64,000 bases of DNA from Luidia sarsii (taxonomy: Eukaryota > Echinodermata > Asteroidea > Paxillosida > Luidiidae), in NCBI GenBank assembly GCA_949987565.1, contig OX465105.1, positions 16,539,426-16,603,425 on the forward strand. Direction: 5' to 3'. The translations under genes and the position numbers were made by a program. The first letter of the stretch is position 1; each line of letters begins with the position of its first letter. Under the pieces are notes generated by a model. The model had not been told where the DNA came from. It did not search any database and saw nothing but the letters and a program-made list of their open reading frames with translations. Of this stretch, positions 26,203-35,935 are shown one piece after another.

Positions 26203-26371
26203 ACAAAACCAACAACGCAACAACAGCAGCAACAACAACAACAACAACAACAACAGTCGAAGTTGGTAATACCGTGGAGGAATGGAGGAATATACTTATT
26301 CCTCCATGGTAATACGAATTCCAAAACTTACCGATGAGGTTTGGAACTAGCAAGAACACACATTCACCCAT
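21615..26371 (-). CDS. CDIPT: CDIPT-like phosphatidylinositol synthase, diverged tandem copy
   Basis: Six exons: 26371-26332, 25995-25861, 25047-24894, 24138-24060, 23225-23144, 21778-21615, giving 217 codons with no stops. Exon lengths and phases match the neighbouring CDIPT copy exactly for exons 1, 2, 3 and 5. Exon 4 is one codon shorter and exon 6 one codon longer. The protein starts MGECVFLLVPNLIG. It keeps the whole CDP-alcohol phosphotransferase signature, DNVDGFAAR, then G after eight residues, then D-x3-D (GGMLDLLTD). CDIPT joins CDP-diacylglycerol and myo-inositol in the ER membrane to make phosphatidylinositol. Many residues outside the signature differ from copy 1 (YLFNVLLDN for YLLSGLLDA, TDCC for TDRC, GNLVLRMYYTE for GNPILRVYYTSR). 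The last exon is almost the same in both copies. Intact frame, splice sites and catalytic residues argue for a live gene, but substrate use may have shifted. Confidence 0.88.
21995..22795. repeat. 46-bp tandem array of the dispersed GATCCTAGCAGGACC module
   Basis: About 17 units built on gcctttgagaaaggtcctgc followed by taggatccaaacatcaggcc. Minor variants have ctatagg for ctagg, and gatcg for gatcc. The array lies in the last intron of the CDIPT-like gene. The same module occurs singly or as inverted pairs at many other sites. Confidence 0.95.
23325..23420. repeat. Perfect short palindrome of the dispersed module
   Basis: Two arms of about 44 bp (from tgttaaaatttagtgggcct to its complement aggcccactaaattttaaca) around a short centre. 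A close relative is at 39958-40072. Both look like foldback units of the same family. Confidence 0.9.
25557..25700 (+). mobile_element. tRNA-derived SINE, TGGTCAAGTGG family
   Basis: ggatggtcaagtggtaaaga, then cgggctcgaatcccgcc, then a gagctgcctgtattttc tail and gcaaagcactgagcactcag. It lies in the CDIPT-like intron between exons 2 and 3. Confidence 0.65.
26080..26262. repeat. CAACAG/CAA repeat (CDIPT-like intron 1)
   Basis: About 180 bp of (caacag)n changing to (caa)n. All frames are open, giving poly-Q, poly-N/S and similar frames that are artefacts. The repeat lies about 70 bp downstream of exon 1 in transcript sense. Confidence 0.95.
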
Positions 26372-27522
26372 CTTTGTAAAGCGACTCTGACGATTATACT
26401 GACACTACTTAAAAACATACAAGCCCAAAATATATTCCCTATTTAACTATACAGTAGAGATCAAATTAATTCGGTTGCAGCTTTTTCGTTACTATTGGTC
26501 AACCCGGATTAACTACGCGCATTTATAGGCCTATCCACTAGCACTGTTATTTTGTCAAATTTATTCAACAATTAGCTTTTGACCTTGCGCGATGGTATAA
26601 TAATTATGTAGACCTATTTCACGCGACGTCATGCATGGCTGGACTGCCTTACAATGTCAGCGCACAGTGTAAACATCATTGTATCATATAATGGTTGTGC
26701 GTATACACTTTCCGTAAAAAGCGATCCAACAGCAGTTGGCAGTGCTAATTGTTTGTTCACGTGGGTGAAAAAGGTGTATACATGTATTGGCCGGAGTCGG
26801 TCGCCTGAGTGGTTGAGCCCAGTGGTGTGCGTTATTGACCTGGCACTTTCCCCCAGCAGCTGTTCTGCCACGAATAAATCGTAGGCCTATGAGTATAGCT
26901 TTGCCGTTCGTCGAACATGCTGCTGAGAAAGTTAGAACGTCGAGTCCGCGTATGACGCGCGAAAACCGATTAGGCTCGTACGTATACAATTACAACTTAA
27001 AAGCGCCATGCATGTTCCAAAATGCATTGCAGTTTACCTTTCAGTCTAAAATAGTCCTAGATTCGTTCGTCCGAAGCCGAAGGCGCGTACCCTTTCATTG
27101 GCCATTTTGCAACTGGCACAGTACTACCCTGCAAATTCCCCTCGCTAATACTCAATGATTATATATATTTTTTCAGGGTATTTCGCACGGGAGGTTGAAT
27201 TGCCTTTAGAAATACTATTGATTACGAACTGAATACGTGTGCCAAAAAACAATGGATTGGAATTAAAGCACACACGGAAAAACAAAATCAAATGTGTACA
27301 TGTATTTTCATTTTGGAGAGCTTTGAAATGGCTGGCAAAGTTTTGACATAAATCTAAGTGATGCAACTGTGCAGGTACCAGTTTTTGTCTCTGAATAGGC
27401 ACACATGCGCCGGCCCCAGAGACTGGTTACCAGCGTAACATTTATTCGTTGGACCAACTGTCTGGGCATTGTGCAGTCCATGCATGTATGGTTGTACACG
27501 TTAGCACGTCAACTGGGCCTAT

Positions 27523-27609
27523 CACATGACGTCACCTGACCGCCAAAGGCTAATTAGCATGTCTGCAGGATATGCTAATTAGCCTTTGGCGGTCATGTGA
27601 CGTCATGTG
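27523..27609. repeat. Short hairpin with 38-bp arms containing TGACGTCA-like motifs
   Basis: The left arm cacatgacgtcacctgaccg..., with ccaaaggctaattagcat, pairs with the right arm atgctaattagcctttgg...cggtcatgtgacgtcatgtg. The loop is about 10 bp. Confidence 0.85.
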
Positions 27610-28145
27610 ACAAAACCTATAGACCCTTTGTTTTTGCGGGCTTGGCAATGCAGGCTTGCACCGGATTTTTTTTTGTCACTAATGAATTGCAAGATCAGAT
27701 CCCGCCTTGCGTTTACATTAAAAAATGTTCAAAAAGGATTTCAAATGTATCCCGCACGTGGGATCTGAACCGGGTCAGATCGTTCCCGAGAGGTGGATCA
27801 GATCTCGGGAACGTTTACACTCGCGTAGCTCGCCTTCATTCAGTCAGTTTTTCTTTTTTTCATTTCGGTTGCTTTAAAAAAAACCCACAAATTTAACTGA
27901 TTTATACATGTTTGTATTCTGCTTCTGTTTATTGTCTGCTTCGTATAACCATGGAGGATTTTCCTTCCTCCATGGTATAACATTAAACATTTAAACACAC
28001 TTATATTAAACACAATTATTTGATCTGAATAAAAACGGGGGGCAAGATCCCTGGAGATATGCTGGTGTTAATTATTCAATGGTTCTGACCGGCGCCACGA
28101 TCCCGGCAAGGACTAGTTGACTATTTGGGATGCCACCATCTAAAT

Positions 28146-28300
28146 CATGGCTGCATAGCTCAGATGGTAAGAGCACTGGTGCACCAACTGACCAGAGATC
28201 TCGGGTTCAAATACCGGTCCAGTAAACGTTTTCTTTGCCATTTTGTCAAATTTTCGTTCAAAAGTTCCCAGTCAGTTTTCCATCAATTTCTTTGAAAAAA
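28146..28300 (+). mobile_element. tRNA-derived SINE copy
   Basis: tggctgcatagctcagatgg, then agatctcgggttcaaatacc and ggtccagtaaacgttttctt: the same family as the copies at 30957-31027 and 57120-57190, in the opposite orientation. Confidence 0.7.
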
Positions 28301-28578
28301 TCCAACCGGAATAAAGATCATGTGAAATACGCTTGAAAAATGCATGTTTTTCTCAAGGGAGAGCTAGAACGGAATGGAGTCCCAGTTATGAGGAAAGCAT
28401 CCGGTGACTCTGCTGTGATCAGCCCGAGATTCTTCGGAGCCAGGCTGGAAAGCGAAGCCAGGTCCGAATGGTGGAAGGCTGGAAGTCAAGCAATGATTGA
28501 ACTGCATCGACAAGTCCCTGCCTGGTTCAAGAGTACCTAAACATTCATATGCAAACATGTAGCAAACTGCTTACTGAC

Positions 28579-28945
28579 TTAAAGGCCCAATACAACATTG
28601 GGAAGATCCGAAAACATCAACATCCACAGATTTCCTACCAATTCACACAGTTTTGTAGGTGGTCATGATAGAATCCTCATGTTGAAATCTTAGTCTGGGA
28701 TGCTGTACTTCCCTAGAAATCTTCACTCAAACATCGACAAATAGTTTATTACTCGCAAGTCATAAACTATTCCTTACACTACAGAATGGTACAAAAACCG
28801 TAACTTTTTTTTACCATTTACTACTTTCTCAGATCACCATTTGAGCCAAAACCTTCGCAGAATTGCTTTTTGGGGACGTTTAATGGTTTAACACACAAAC
28901 TGTGGCAATCCTTTGACCTTTACCAACGTTGTATTGGGTCTTTAA
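28579..28945. mobile_element. TTAA-flanked MITE, GGCCCAATACAACATTGGG family
   Basis: Ends ttaaaggcccaatacaacat and caacgttgtattgggtcttt then aa; TTAA lies at both ends. About 365 bp. Other copies are at 47643-47942 and 62151-62502. It is a sister family to the CCCCTACACAACATTGGT elements. Confidence 0.8.
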
Positions 28946-30082
28946 AATGATCCCCCAAAAAGGCAAATGTCAATTATTAGCAGGGCCTGACGTTTCAATC
29001 CTAGTAGGACCTTTTGTTCAAGGGCATTAGGTACTACGTAATGACCCAAATCCCTGCCCTTCCCTTTGATCTCACCCTACCAACTATCCCCATTGTCCTC
29101 TGTCATCCATGTCACTGTTACTTTCCCCTTCCTATTTGTTTCGTGCCTGTAATTCTGCCTTTGAGAAAGGTCCTCAACCGTCCTCCTAGGATAAAAACGT
29201 CAGGCCCTCCTTATTTTTGGTATCTAAAACACTGTTACGAAAATACTGAGGTAATGTAATTTTGTAATGAGTTAACTAAATATCATAGGCATTTAATATT
29301 ACACAAATTTCATAACAATGGATTCAAGTTTTATTCTGCTGTGCTAAGTGCAATGGTGTGCTCTTATTGTGCATCATAAGCTTACCACAGACATAATTTT
29401 TCATGATTGAAATGCACGTATAATAATTATCATAAGTAGTGTATTGCTGATTGTATGGCTAAAAAGCCTACCCCTTGCTCTATTCACTAACACGTCCAGC
29501 AAGACAATTGTGGCTTGAAAGTTTAAAGTTACGATCAGAAGCAAGCAGTGCACTTATGACCCCATTTTGATAGAAAAGGGAGTACAGATTCCCACACAGA
29601 TTGGCTGTCCCCCTCCCCTCTCCTTCCTTAGACTAGCCACAAGTCTGCCTCCTGTTCTGTCTGTCTGTCTGGTAGGTGCACAAAAACCTGCACTCATCAC
29701 AATCATTGAGAGACAGGTGCAAGTTGACATGCGTTTGCAACGGCTGCTACACGAAGAAGATGATCAAATCTGTGATAGATTAAAATGTGCACCAGTCATT
29801 TTTTTTCCTCGAAAAAAGTTACTCATCATGGTTACGATTTACACAGTACCTTGAGTGCTGCACACAACGTGAAGGTTAGTAACCTGTAACAGTACTACAC
29901 AAACTTGAGAGATTGAAAATGTGTGTTATTAAACTGACCTCTACAGATTAAGTGCGACATTCACATTGATCCCTTGATTGAGACTAAAGGAAGGCAAGAC
30001 TGAGGGGCAAAGTCGGAGGTGGGGGCGCATCCGCCTTTGACCTTTGACCAGCGGCTCCTCGGGGATGACCAGCGTCCGGCCT

Positions 30083-33000
30083 TCACTCCTTCTTGTTCTT
30101 GGCTTGGCGTTCGGCCACGTCGATGATGGCCATATTCTGGGCGGCCGTGACTAGATGGACCACGCTGATGGCCGTCTTGGCCAGAGAGACGGGAGTGGAG
30201 AGGAGAAGGATGACGCGGAAGATACTGATGGACAACAGGGGGACTGCGCACAGAAACAAGATGGGACAAAAAAACCCACCAATGACGTCCCTATAACAGT
30301 ATCCACAACCACTTGCTATACACTGAAACTATAATCAATTCAAAAGTCAGGAGGGTCTGACGTTTTGATCCTAGCAGGATCTTTCTCAAAGGCCGACTGA
30401 CACCAGGGGAACTGCGGACAGAACAGTCGGCTTATGTCATCGTTTTTTTACACAACGGATGCCCGAGATACAATCAGTGCTTGGATATTCATGGAAAACC
30501 CTGGTCACAACCTTTTCTTAACTACCGCAAGTTACATTAAGCAGACACTGGTGTTTCTGTTTCCAGAACGGACTTACTCAGTGGTCCCTCGGTGAAGTAC
30601 AGCAAGTACAGCATGCTGTAGAACAGCTCATTGCCAGCGCACATGGAAAACAGAACAGGCTGTGGATCAAAGAAAAAGAAATCTTTGAAATTCACAGACT
30701 CATCCTTGTCTTCAAATGAACAAAGGAAAGAAAAATGGGAAATTGCAAAGTGGCTGGCACATACTTTCCAAGTAGTGGCAGTTTGCAATAGCAACACCAA
30801 GTGCTTCCATTTTGTCAACAGAGGGCGGTCTTCACGTTGTGTATAATACATCGTCCTCATCCTTTTGGGAGTTTGAATTGGTTCAATAATTATCTCAATT
30901 ATTGATAAATAGTGCCTGGATTAATCATAAAATTTAAAAAAATGGCAAAGAAAACTTTGACTGGACCGGGACTTGAACCCGAGACCTCTGGTTTTGTGTA
31001 CCAGCGCTCTTCCATCTGAGCTTGCCAGCCCTTGGACAGTGGCCTTCCAAAATAGTCAACTAGTCTTTAAATTGCTTCTGACTGGCAACCCCATCAAGAC
31101 ATTTTTGCAAAGGTCAATGTTAACCACTTCGCGCCGGGACCTCCGAATCCGGAGGTCAATTGGATTGCCTATGCAACGGGGCCCTCCGAATCCGGGCACC
31201 ACTATTGTCCACATTCTAAACAGACTCTTTTCAGCTTAGAACAAAGCAATACGAATCAGTACAAAGACCCCTTTTGACGCAAGTTGCCACATGAATTGCA
31301 AGATTAGCAGCAGTAATTGTGCAATTGTGGGACTTTTACTGTGGAGGATCGAGGGATACCGCGCTGCAGCTGAAAGCACGCGGGGGACATTGTCTTTGCA
31401 TGCCACACAGCCCAACGGTCGTCGGTCTGGCATTGGAATTCCCCCCACATTCTTTACCGTAATCTGTACGCTCGTTTGTGGCCGACCAACTCAAAGATTT
31501 GACTGCCTGGAGTGGAGGCTGGAGTCTGCGGTCAGGGATTGTCAACAGCGTACAGGCACACACACACACACACACACACGTCCGTTAAGGTCCATTGACG
31601 ATGCACAAAGGGCCCTTTTTCGAACGGATAATCTCTTGACAAAAGCCACAACGACGTCCGAATTGTGCCAGGTTTTACTCTCTTATACCCATTGTATACT
31701 CTTATCGAATTATTTCACATAAATATATTGTTCCGATTGTTTTAGCGAGATTTGAAAATAATGCATTGTTCAAAAACCCCCGTATGGCGGTCATCGGCGC
31801 TGAAAACCCCCCCGGCGCGAAGTGGTTAACTCCTGATGATGAAAATTGACAAAGACCCGATGATACTAATTGAAGTTTCACCGAATTTTGTTTTTTCACT
31901 TACCCTTGAGGTGTAATAGACACGTAGGATGGGGTTCCCAGACATGTCAATCAGCTTATGATTCTCTACGCCCTTCACACTTGAACTACAAACAGAGAAA
32001 AGAAACAAGCAATAAACGTCTGGCCCTCTCATTCTTTGAAAGAAGGAAAGAAAGAACGTTATAAAAAAATGAAGACCCAAAATAAAATTACAAATCTCGA
32101 GATAATTACATGGTTTTTTTAATCTGGTATTGAACACTTTTGAGATCGCATTTTAAACTTTGATTTAAAGCCCCTACACAACAATGGTCGAGGTCAAAGA
32201 ATAGCATGCATATGTTGTCTGATCCAACATGCATGAAATAGCACACCTGTGAAAATTTCAGCTCAATCAGCCAACCGAGTCTTGAGAAAATTGTGAAAAA
32301 CCGCTTCATTTGTTTCGCAAAAGTGCAGCATTCAACGCCGTACTGTTACGAAAAATAGTTTAAATTATTTTTTTTCAATTAAATTTATTTTACTCTTTTC
32401 TCCCAAAGTACAACATTTTAGGCAGAAATATTTTAGTGCGAGATTTATAACTATATCCATCTTCAAACTGTTTCATGTAAATCTGTGAACATTTCTATTT
32501 TTCGATCTTACCAATGTTGTGTAGGGGCTTCAATAAGCAGTTTCCATTAACAATTTCCATTTGGGAAAAAAAACATGATTGAAATGAATAGAAACATCAA
32601 AGACCTGGCCACAGCCACAGCCACAGCCGTTCATTTGGGATGGCCTTGACCGACTGACCTGTGAAGATGAAGCCAATGGCTCGCAATGTCAATACTCATG
32701 CTGAGCTGGAACCAGAACATGTAGTCTGGGTACAAGACCGACAGGGTGACCAGGAGACACATGGTTGCGCAGCGGTCAGTCAGCTGGTCCAGCATGGCTC
32801 CAAACTTGGTCCCTGAAAGAAAAGAATTAAAACTGTTTCGAGGACATCAGATTACAGAAGCAGCGATGAAGAACAGCCGGACGTCACACTGCCTTACAAT
32901 GTATCACGACTTGACTTACGATGGATAACCCACATGTAGTAGGAGGTTTGCGGTGACACCATTTTTTATCATCTCTTAAGAGAAGGAGTATGGCTCTGAA

Positions 33001-35105
33001 AAGAGCCATTGTAACGATCTCAGATGGGCCCCCGTGCTGAGTTGAGCCGTGACGTTACTGGCTCACCTCAGCACGTTGCAGCAACGTTCTCAGCTGCTCA
33101 GCGTGCTCAGATGAGTCAGTGAACCAAGCATGTTAGGGCGCCCTTCATTTGAATGTTGTTTATGATTTTCCGCGAACGAACACAGTTTGCTTTTGATTGT
33201 ATGAAGTCAATCAATGCACCCTTATTACGGGGGAACAACTGTATCATTTCTTCCCCAATGTAAAACTGCAAGTTGTAGGCCTAGGTACTAGGCTCCGTAC
33301 TGAGCAAGTTGGTAAATAACGAACGAACGAACGTGCCTGAAAGCACTGCATTGCCAATGGCCGGATCGACTCAGCACGGCCTTCGAAATAGACAACTACC
33401 ATGCGCGCTGCGCATGACGTTTTTATCCATGGTAACGGTCTCATCTGAGCATGGGACCCGTATCAGACTGCTACAAGGTAACTCAACGTTTTGGGTAGTG
33501 TGTACTCTGCCTGTAGTCAGGAGACTGCTGGATTCCAACTATCATTGTTGCTCATAGTTATAAGTGCTGTGGAGCGAGGAGATTCTCAGTCTGAGAATCC
33601 TTCCCGCTGAGTTGGAATCCAGCAGTCTCCTGACGACAGGCACAGTATACGCTTGACACTACCTTCTGGAAATGTTGAGTTACCGGCTCTTTTACTTGGT
33701 ATTTCCACCATGCAAACCTTCAACTCTTTTCTGATGGATAACCTATTGTTGTGATAGGTTAAATGGTTTTCTGTGAATTTGCTCATAAGTCTTGCCACTG
33801 GGTGTAATTCACGCTGAGTCTGATGAAAATGACCTGTGACCAAAAATAATAGCATCTGTATTGCATTTTTTTTTTTTTTTTAGAATTAGAACAAGCCTTC
33901 AAGATGTTTCGATCCTAGCAGGACCTTCCTCAAAGGTATTTTGGCCATGGATGAGAAAAGATGCTGGTAGGATTGCAAAGTCAGGGCCAAAATTGTTAGT
34001 CACCACCAGACCAGAGTCAGACCACCTCCGTCTCCTCCAAACTCCCTGGGGCAAACCCCTGCCCTACCTTGGTTGAGCATTCTCGCAGCGTGGCCGTCAA
34101 AAGCGTCCAGCAGTCCACTGAGGAGATAGCACCACGTGGCCGTGACGTAGTCCGTCCTCATGTAGTAGAAAGATATCACTGCCAGAATGATCCGCCCATA
34201 CCCTGAAGGAGAGAATCAAAAGTGTAAATTATGATAAGAATTGAAGGAAAGTACCGAGTGGAGGGCTTGCAATGACACCGTGCAACACATCTCTTTTCTG
34301 AAGGAGTGCGTGGCTCTGAAAAGAGCCGGTAACTCAACATTTGGGGCAGTGTGCTGTGCACTCTGCCTGTTGTTAGGAGACTGCTGGATTCCATCTATCC
34401 AATTGACATAGGATCGAGTGTGGCCTGCCCAACTGCCAACACAACATACTGTGCTCTCCACAAGTCACTAATGTCACACGTCATCTAGCTAGTAATGTAC
34501 TATTACTAATACTAGTACTAGTAGTAGTAGTACTGTAGTAGTGTAGTACTAGTATCAGTACTACTAGTACTAGTACTACTACTACTAGTATCAGTACTAC
34601 TAGTACTAGTACTACTAGTACAGTAGTACTAGTACTACTAGTAGTAGTAGTGGTAGTAGTACTACTACCAGTAGTAGTGGTAGTAGTACTACTACTACAT
34701 GTAGTACATTAGTTAGTAGTATTAACTTGGACCTTCCATGCTTGGACTTGAAATTTGGAAGTCTCACTCTCAAACTCTCATTTGTAAACTGCTAGTTGTA
34801 GGCTACTACAACTACAGAATTATGTGATGAAATTTGTAAGCTAAACCGTAGCCTTGCCCTTGATCTTTTGTCAACAATTCTGACCTTTTCTTGTGAAAAA
34901 CAACATGTAAACTTATGTAAACAAACAAAGTCAAAATGACATAAAATTATGACATCTGACAAGTGTAATTTCACATCAATGTTGTGCTCAATATTGCACT
35001 TGCAGCGAACAAAAGATTCACTTCAGATCGTAAAAATCTGTACTTCTTATTGTATTTATATTTACCAATAAGATTGGGAACGAATAAGAAGATGTTCTCA
35101 GCCAT
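30083..35105 (-). CDS. CDIPT: CDP-diacylglycerol-inositol 3-phosphatidyltransferase (PI synthase)
   Basis: Six exons: 35105-35066, 34202-34068, 32812-32659, 31985-31904, 30659-30578, 30243-30083; 217 codons (human 213). The phases join cleanly. The enzyme is an integral ER membrane protein that makes phosphatidylinositol from CDP-diacylglycerol and myo-inositol. The N terminus MAENIFLFVPNLIGYGRI and the block YLLSGLLDAFDGHAAR are almost those of vertebrate CDIPT. The catalytic signature is complete: Asp46, Asp49-Gly50, Ala53-Arg54, Gly63, Asp67 and Asp71. Further family blocks are DIASHWLHLHS, DMSGNPILRVYYTSR, CAGNELFYSMLYLLYFTEGPL and HLVTAAQNMAIIDVAERQ, and the tail is Lys-rich (AKNKKE). 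The start codon lies 263 bp from the oppositely directed UQCR10 start. This is the conventional copy of the tandem pair. Confidence 0.97.
30945..31080 (-). mobile_element. tRNA-derived SINE with intact cloverleaf-like head
   Basis: The minus strand at about 31027-30957 reads a full tRNA-like order: 7-bp acceptor pairing (ggctggc with its partner near gtccagtc), a D arm gctcagatggaagagc, a 5-bp anticodon stem ctggt/accag and a T arm with ggttcaagtcc. It is followed by the SINE tail ggccttccaaaatagtcaac on the plus side. Confidence 0.65.
31124..31825. mobile_element. piggyBac-like MITE, 702 bp, with TTAA duplication
   Basis: Terminal inverted repeats ccacttcgcgccggg and cccggcgcgaagtgg, flanked exactly by TTAA at 31120-31123 and 31826-31829, the piggyBac target signature. 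No transposase frame. It lies in CDIPT intron 4. Confidence 0.9.
32165..32531. mobile_element. MITE with CCCCTACACAACATTGGT ends, copy 2
   Basis: Starts ttaaagcccctacacaacaa and ends ccaatgttgtgtaggggctt. Reverse orientation to the 7825-8185 copy. It lies in CDIPT intron 3. Confidence 0.85.
32938..33720. mobile_element. TGGCTCTGAAAAGAGCC palindromic element interrupted by an insertion
   Basis: The element reads ggtttgcggtgacaccat, ggctctgaaaagagcc at 32990-33006, then unrelated DNA to about 33477. It resumes with gtaactcaacgttttgggta and the gtcaggagactgctggattc block. Uninterrupted copies (34255-34400) show these joined directly. Confidence 0.7.
34495..34725. repeat. TAGTAC/CTAGTA simple repeat
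   Basis: About 230 bp of tag/tac trinucleotides arranged as many small palindromes (tagtactagta). It lies in CDIPT intron 1. Confidence 0.9.
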
Positions 35106-35368
35106 TATTGTACTTGAAGCCAGGAACCAGGACTCAGGCGAGACAACAATTCCGTGAGGATATTTTCTGTGTGATTAAAATTATGTTGATCAGACTGTCC
35201 TCTCTATCGTTTTGCCTCAAGAGGGCGCTATTTATCGCACGGCATCGAGGAATAGTCAGGTGCCGTGCCTTGCTTTCACGCAAATCGCGCTCAGGCAGTC
35301 TAGCTGTGGTAACCGGCTTGAATTTTCTTTGGATTCAGCGCACGAAAAGCTGCAAAACGCCGGTCGAG
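35106..35368. promoter_or_regulatory. Shared head-to-head promoter of CDIPT and UQCR10
   Basis: The two start codons are 263 bp apart on opposite strands, so both 5' UTRs and core promoters must fit here unless an upstream non-coding exon exists. I see no convincing TATA box at a standard distance. The sequence is mixed in composition and less repeat-laden than its surroundings. The bidirectional arrangement is inferred from the coding starts. Confidence 0.65.
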
Positions 35369-35935
35369 ATGTCGCTAGTCAGGAGCGTTTATAACACATT
35401 ATTCAGGCGAACGTCGACGTTCGCGCTGTCCATCGTCGTGGGTGCCGTCTTTTTCGAGAGGATGTTCGATGTAGGTGGCGATGCATTGTACGACTACATC
35501 AATCAAGGAGTGAGTATACATGCGCCAATGTACATTTTTGCCACTTCTAAAACCGGTCTTACTTTCCATAGCTAAAGTACGCAGCGCCCAAATTATCGCC
35601 CAATGCGCCTAAATATTCTTTTCACCGGGGATAGACGGCATTTATATTATTATTAATATATTTTCTTTTGATACAGCCAAATTACTCCAAACTCAAAGGC
35701 TAGGCAGGATGAATGATCATTCTACCTCTGAGAAAGGTCCTGCTAGGATCGAAATTTGAAACATCAGGTCTTGACATCTTTTGGATTTGCAATTTTTGCA
35801 AGTCGGCAATCAGTTTGCAACATTTTTTTATGACTGCGTTTTAATTATCATAATTTTTTTTTTTCCTTACAGAAACAATGGAAAGATATCAAAGGCACCG
35901 TTGCAGAACAGGCGGGAGGTGATGATGACGAGTGA
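35369..35935 (+). CDS. UQCR10: Cytochrome b-c1 complex subunit 9 (UQCR10), two exons
   Basis: Exons 35369-35509 (47 codons, donor gtgagt, phase 0) and 35873-35935 (20 codons plus TGA; acceptor after a T-rich tract). The product has 67 residues; human UQCR10 has 63. It starts MSLVRSVYNTLFRRTSTFAL and contains FFERMFDVGGDALYDYIN, which aligns throughout with the family block LLFRRTSTFAL...FFERAFD...DAIYDHIN. UQCR10 is a small single-span subunit of mitochondrial respiratory complex III, near cytochrome c1 and the Rieske protein. The acidic tail GGDDDE is longer than in vertebrates. A longer open frame from 35108 runs into this ATG, but only the part from here matches the family. Confidence 0.95.

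Larger units (their letters stand above)
26372..30082. other. Intergenic DNA between the two CDIPT copies
   Basis: Holds the promoter side of the left copy and the 3' flank of the right copy. Contents seen: a hairpin at 27523-27609, a SINE at 28146-28300, a TTAA-flanked MITE at 28579-28945 and modules at 28980-29010 and 29155-29205. No third CDIPT exon set or other gene was recognised. Confidence 0.6.

Noticed and set aside
26023..26371. Poly-Gln, poly-Cys, poly-Leu and poly-Val/Ala frames
   Set aside because: Microsatellite in CDIPT-like intron 1. The real exon 1 (26371-26332) ends at a donor before it.
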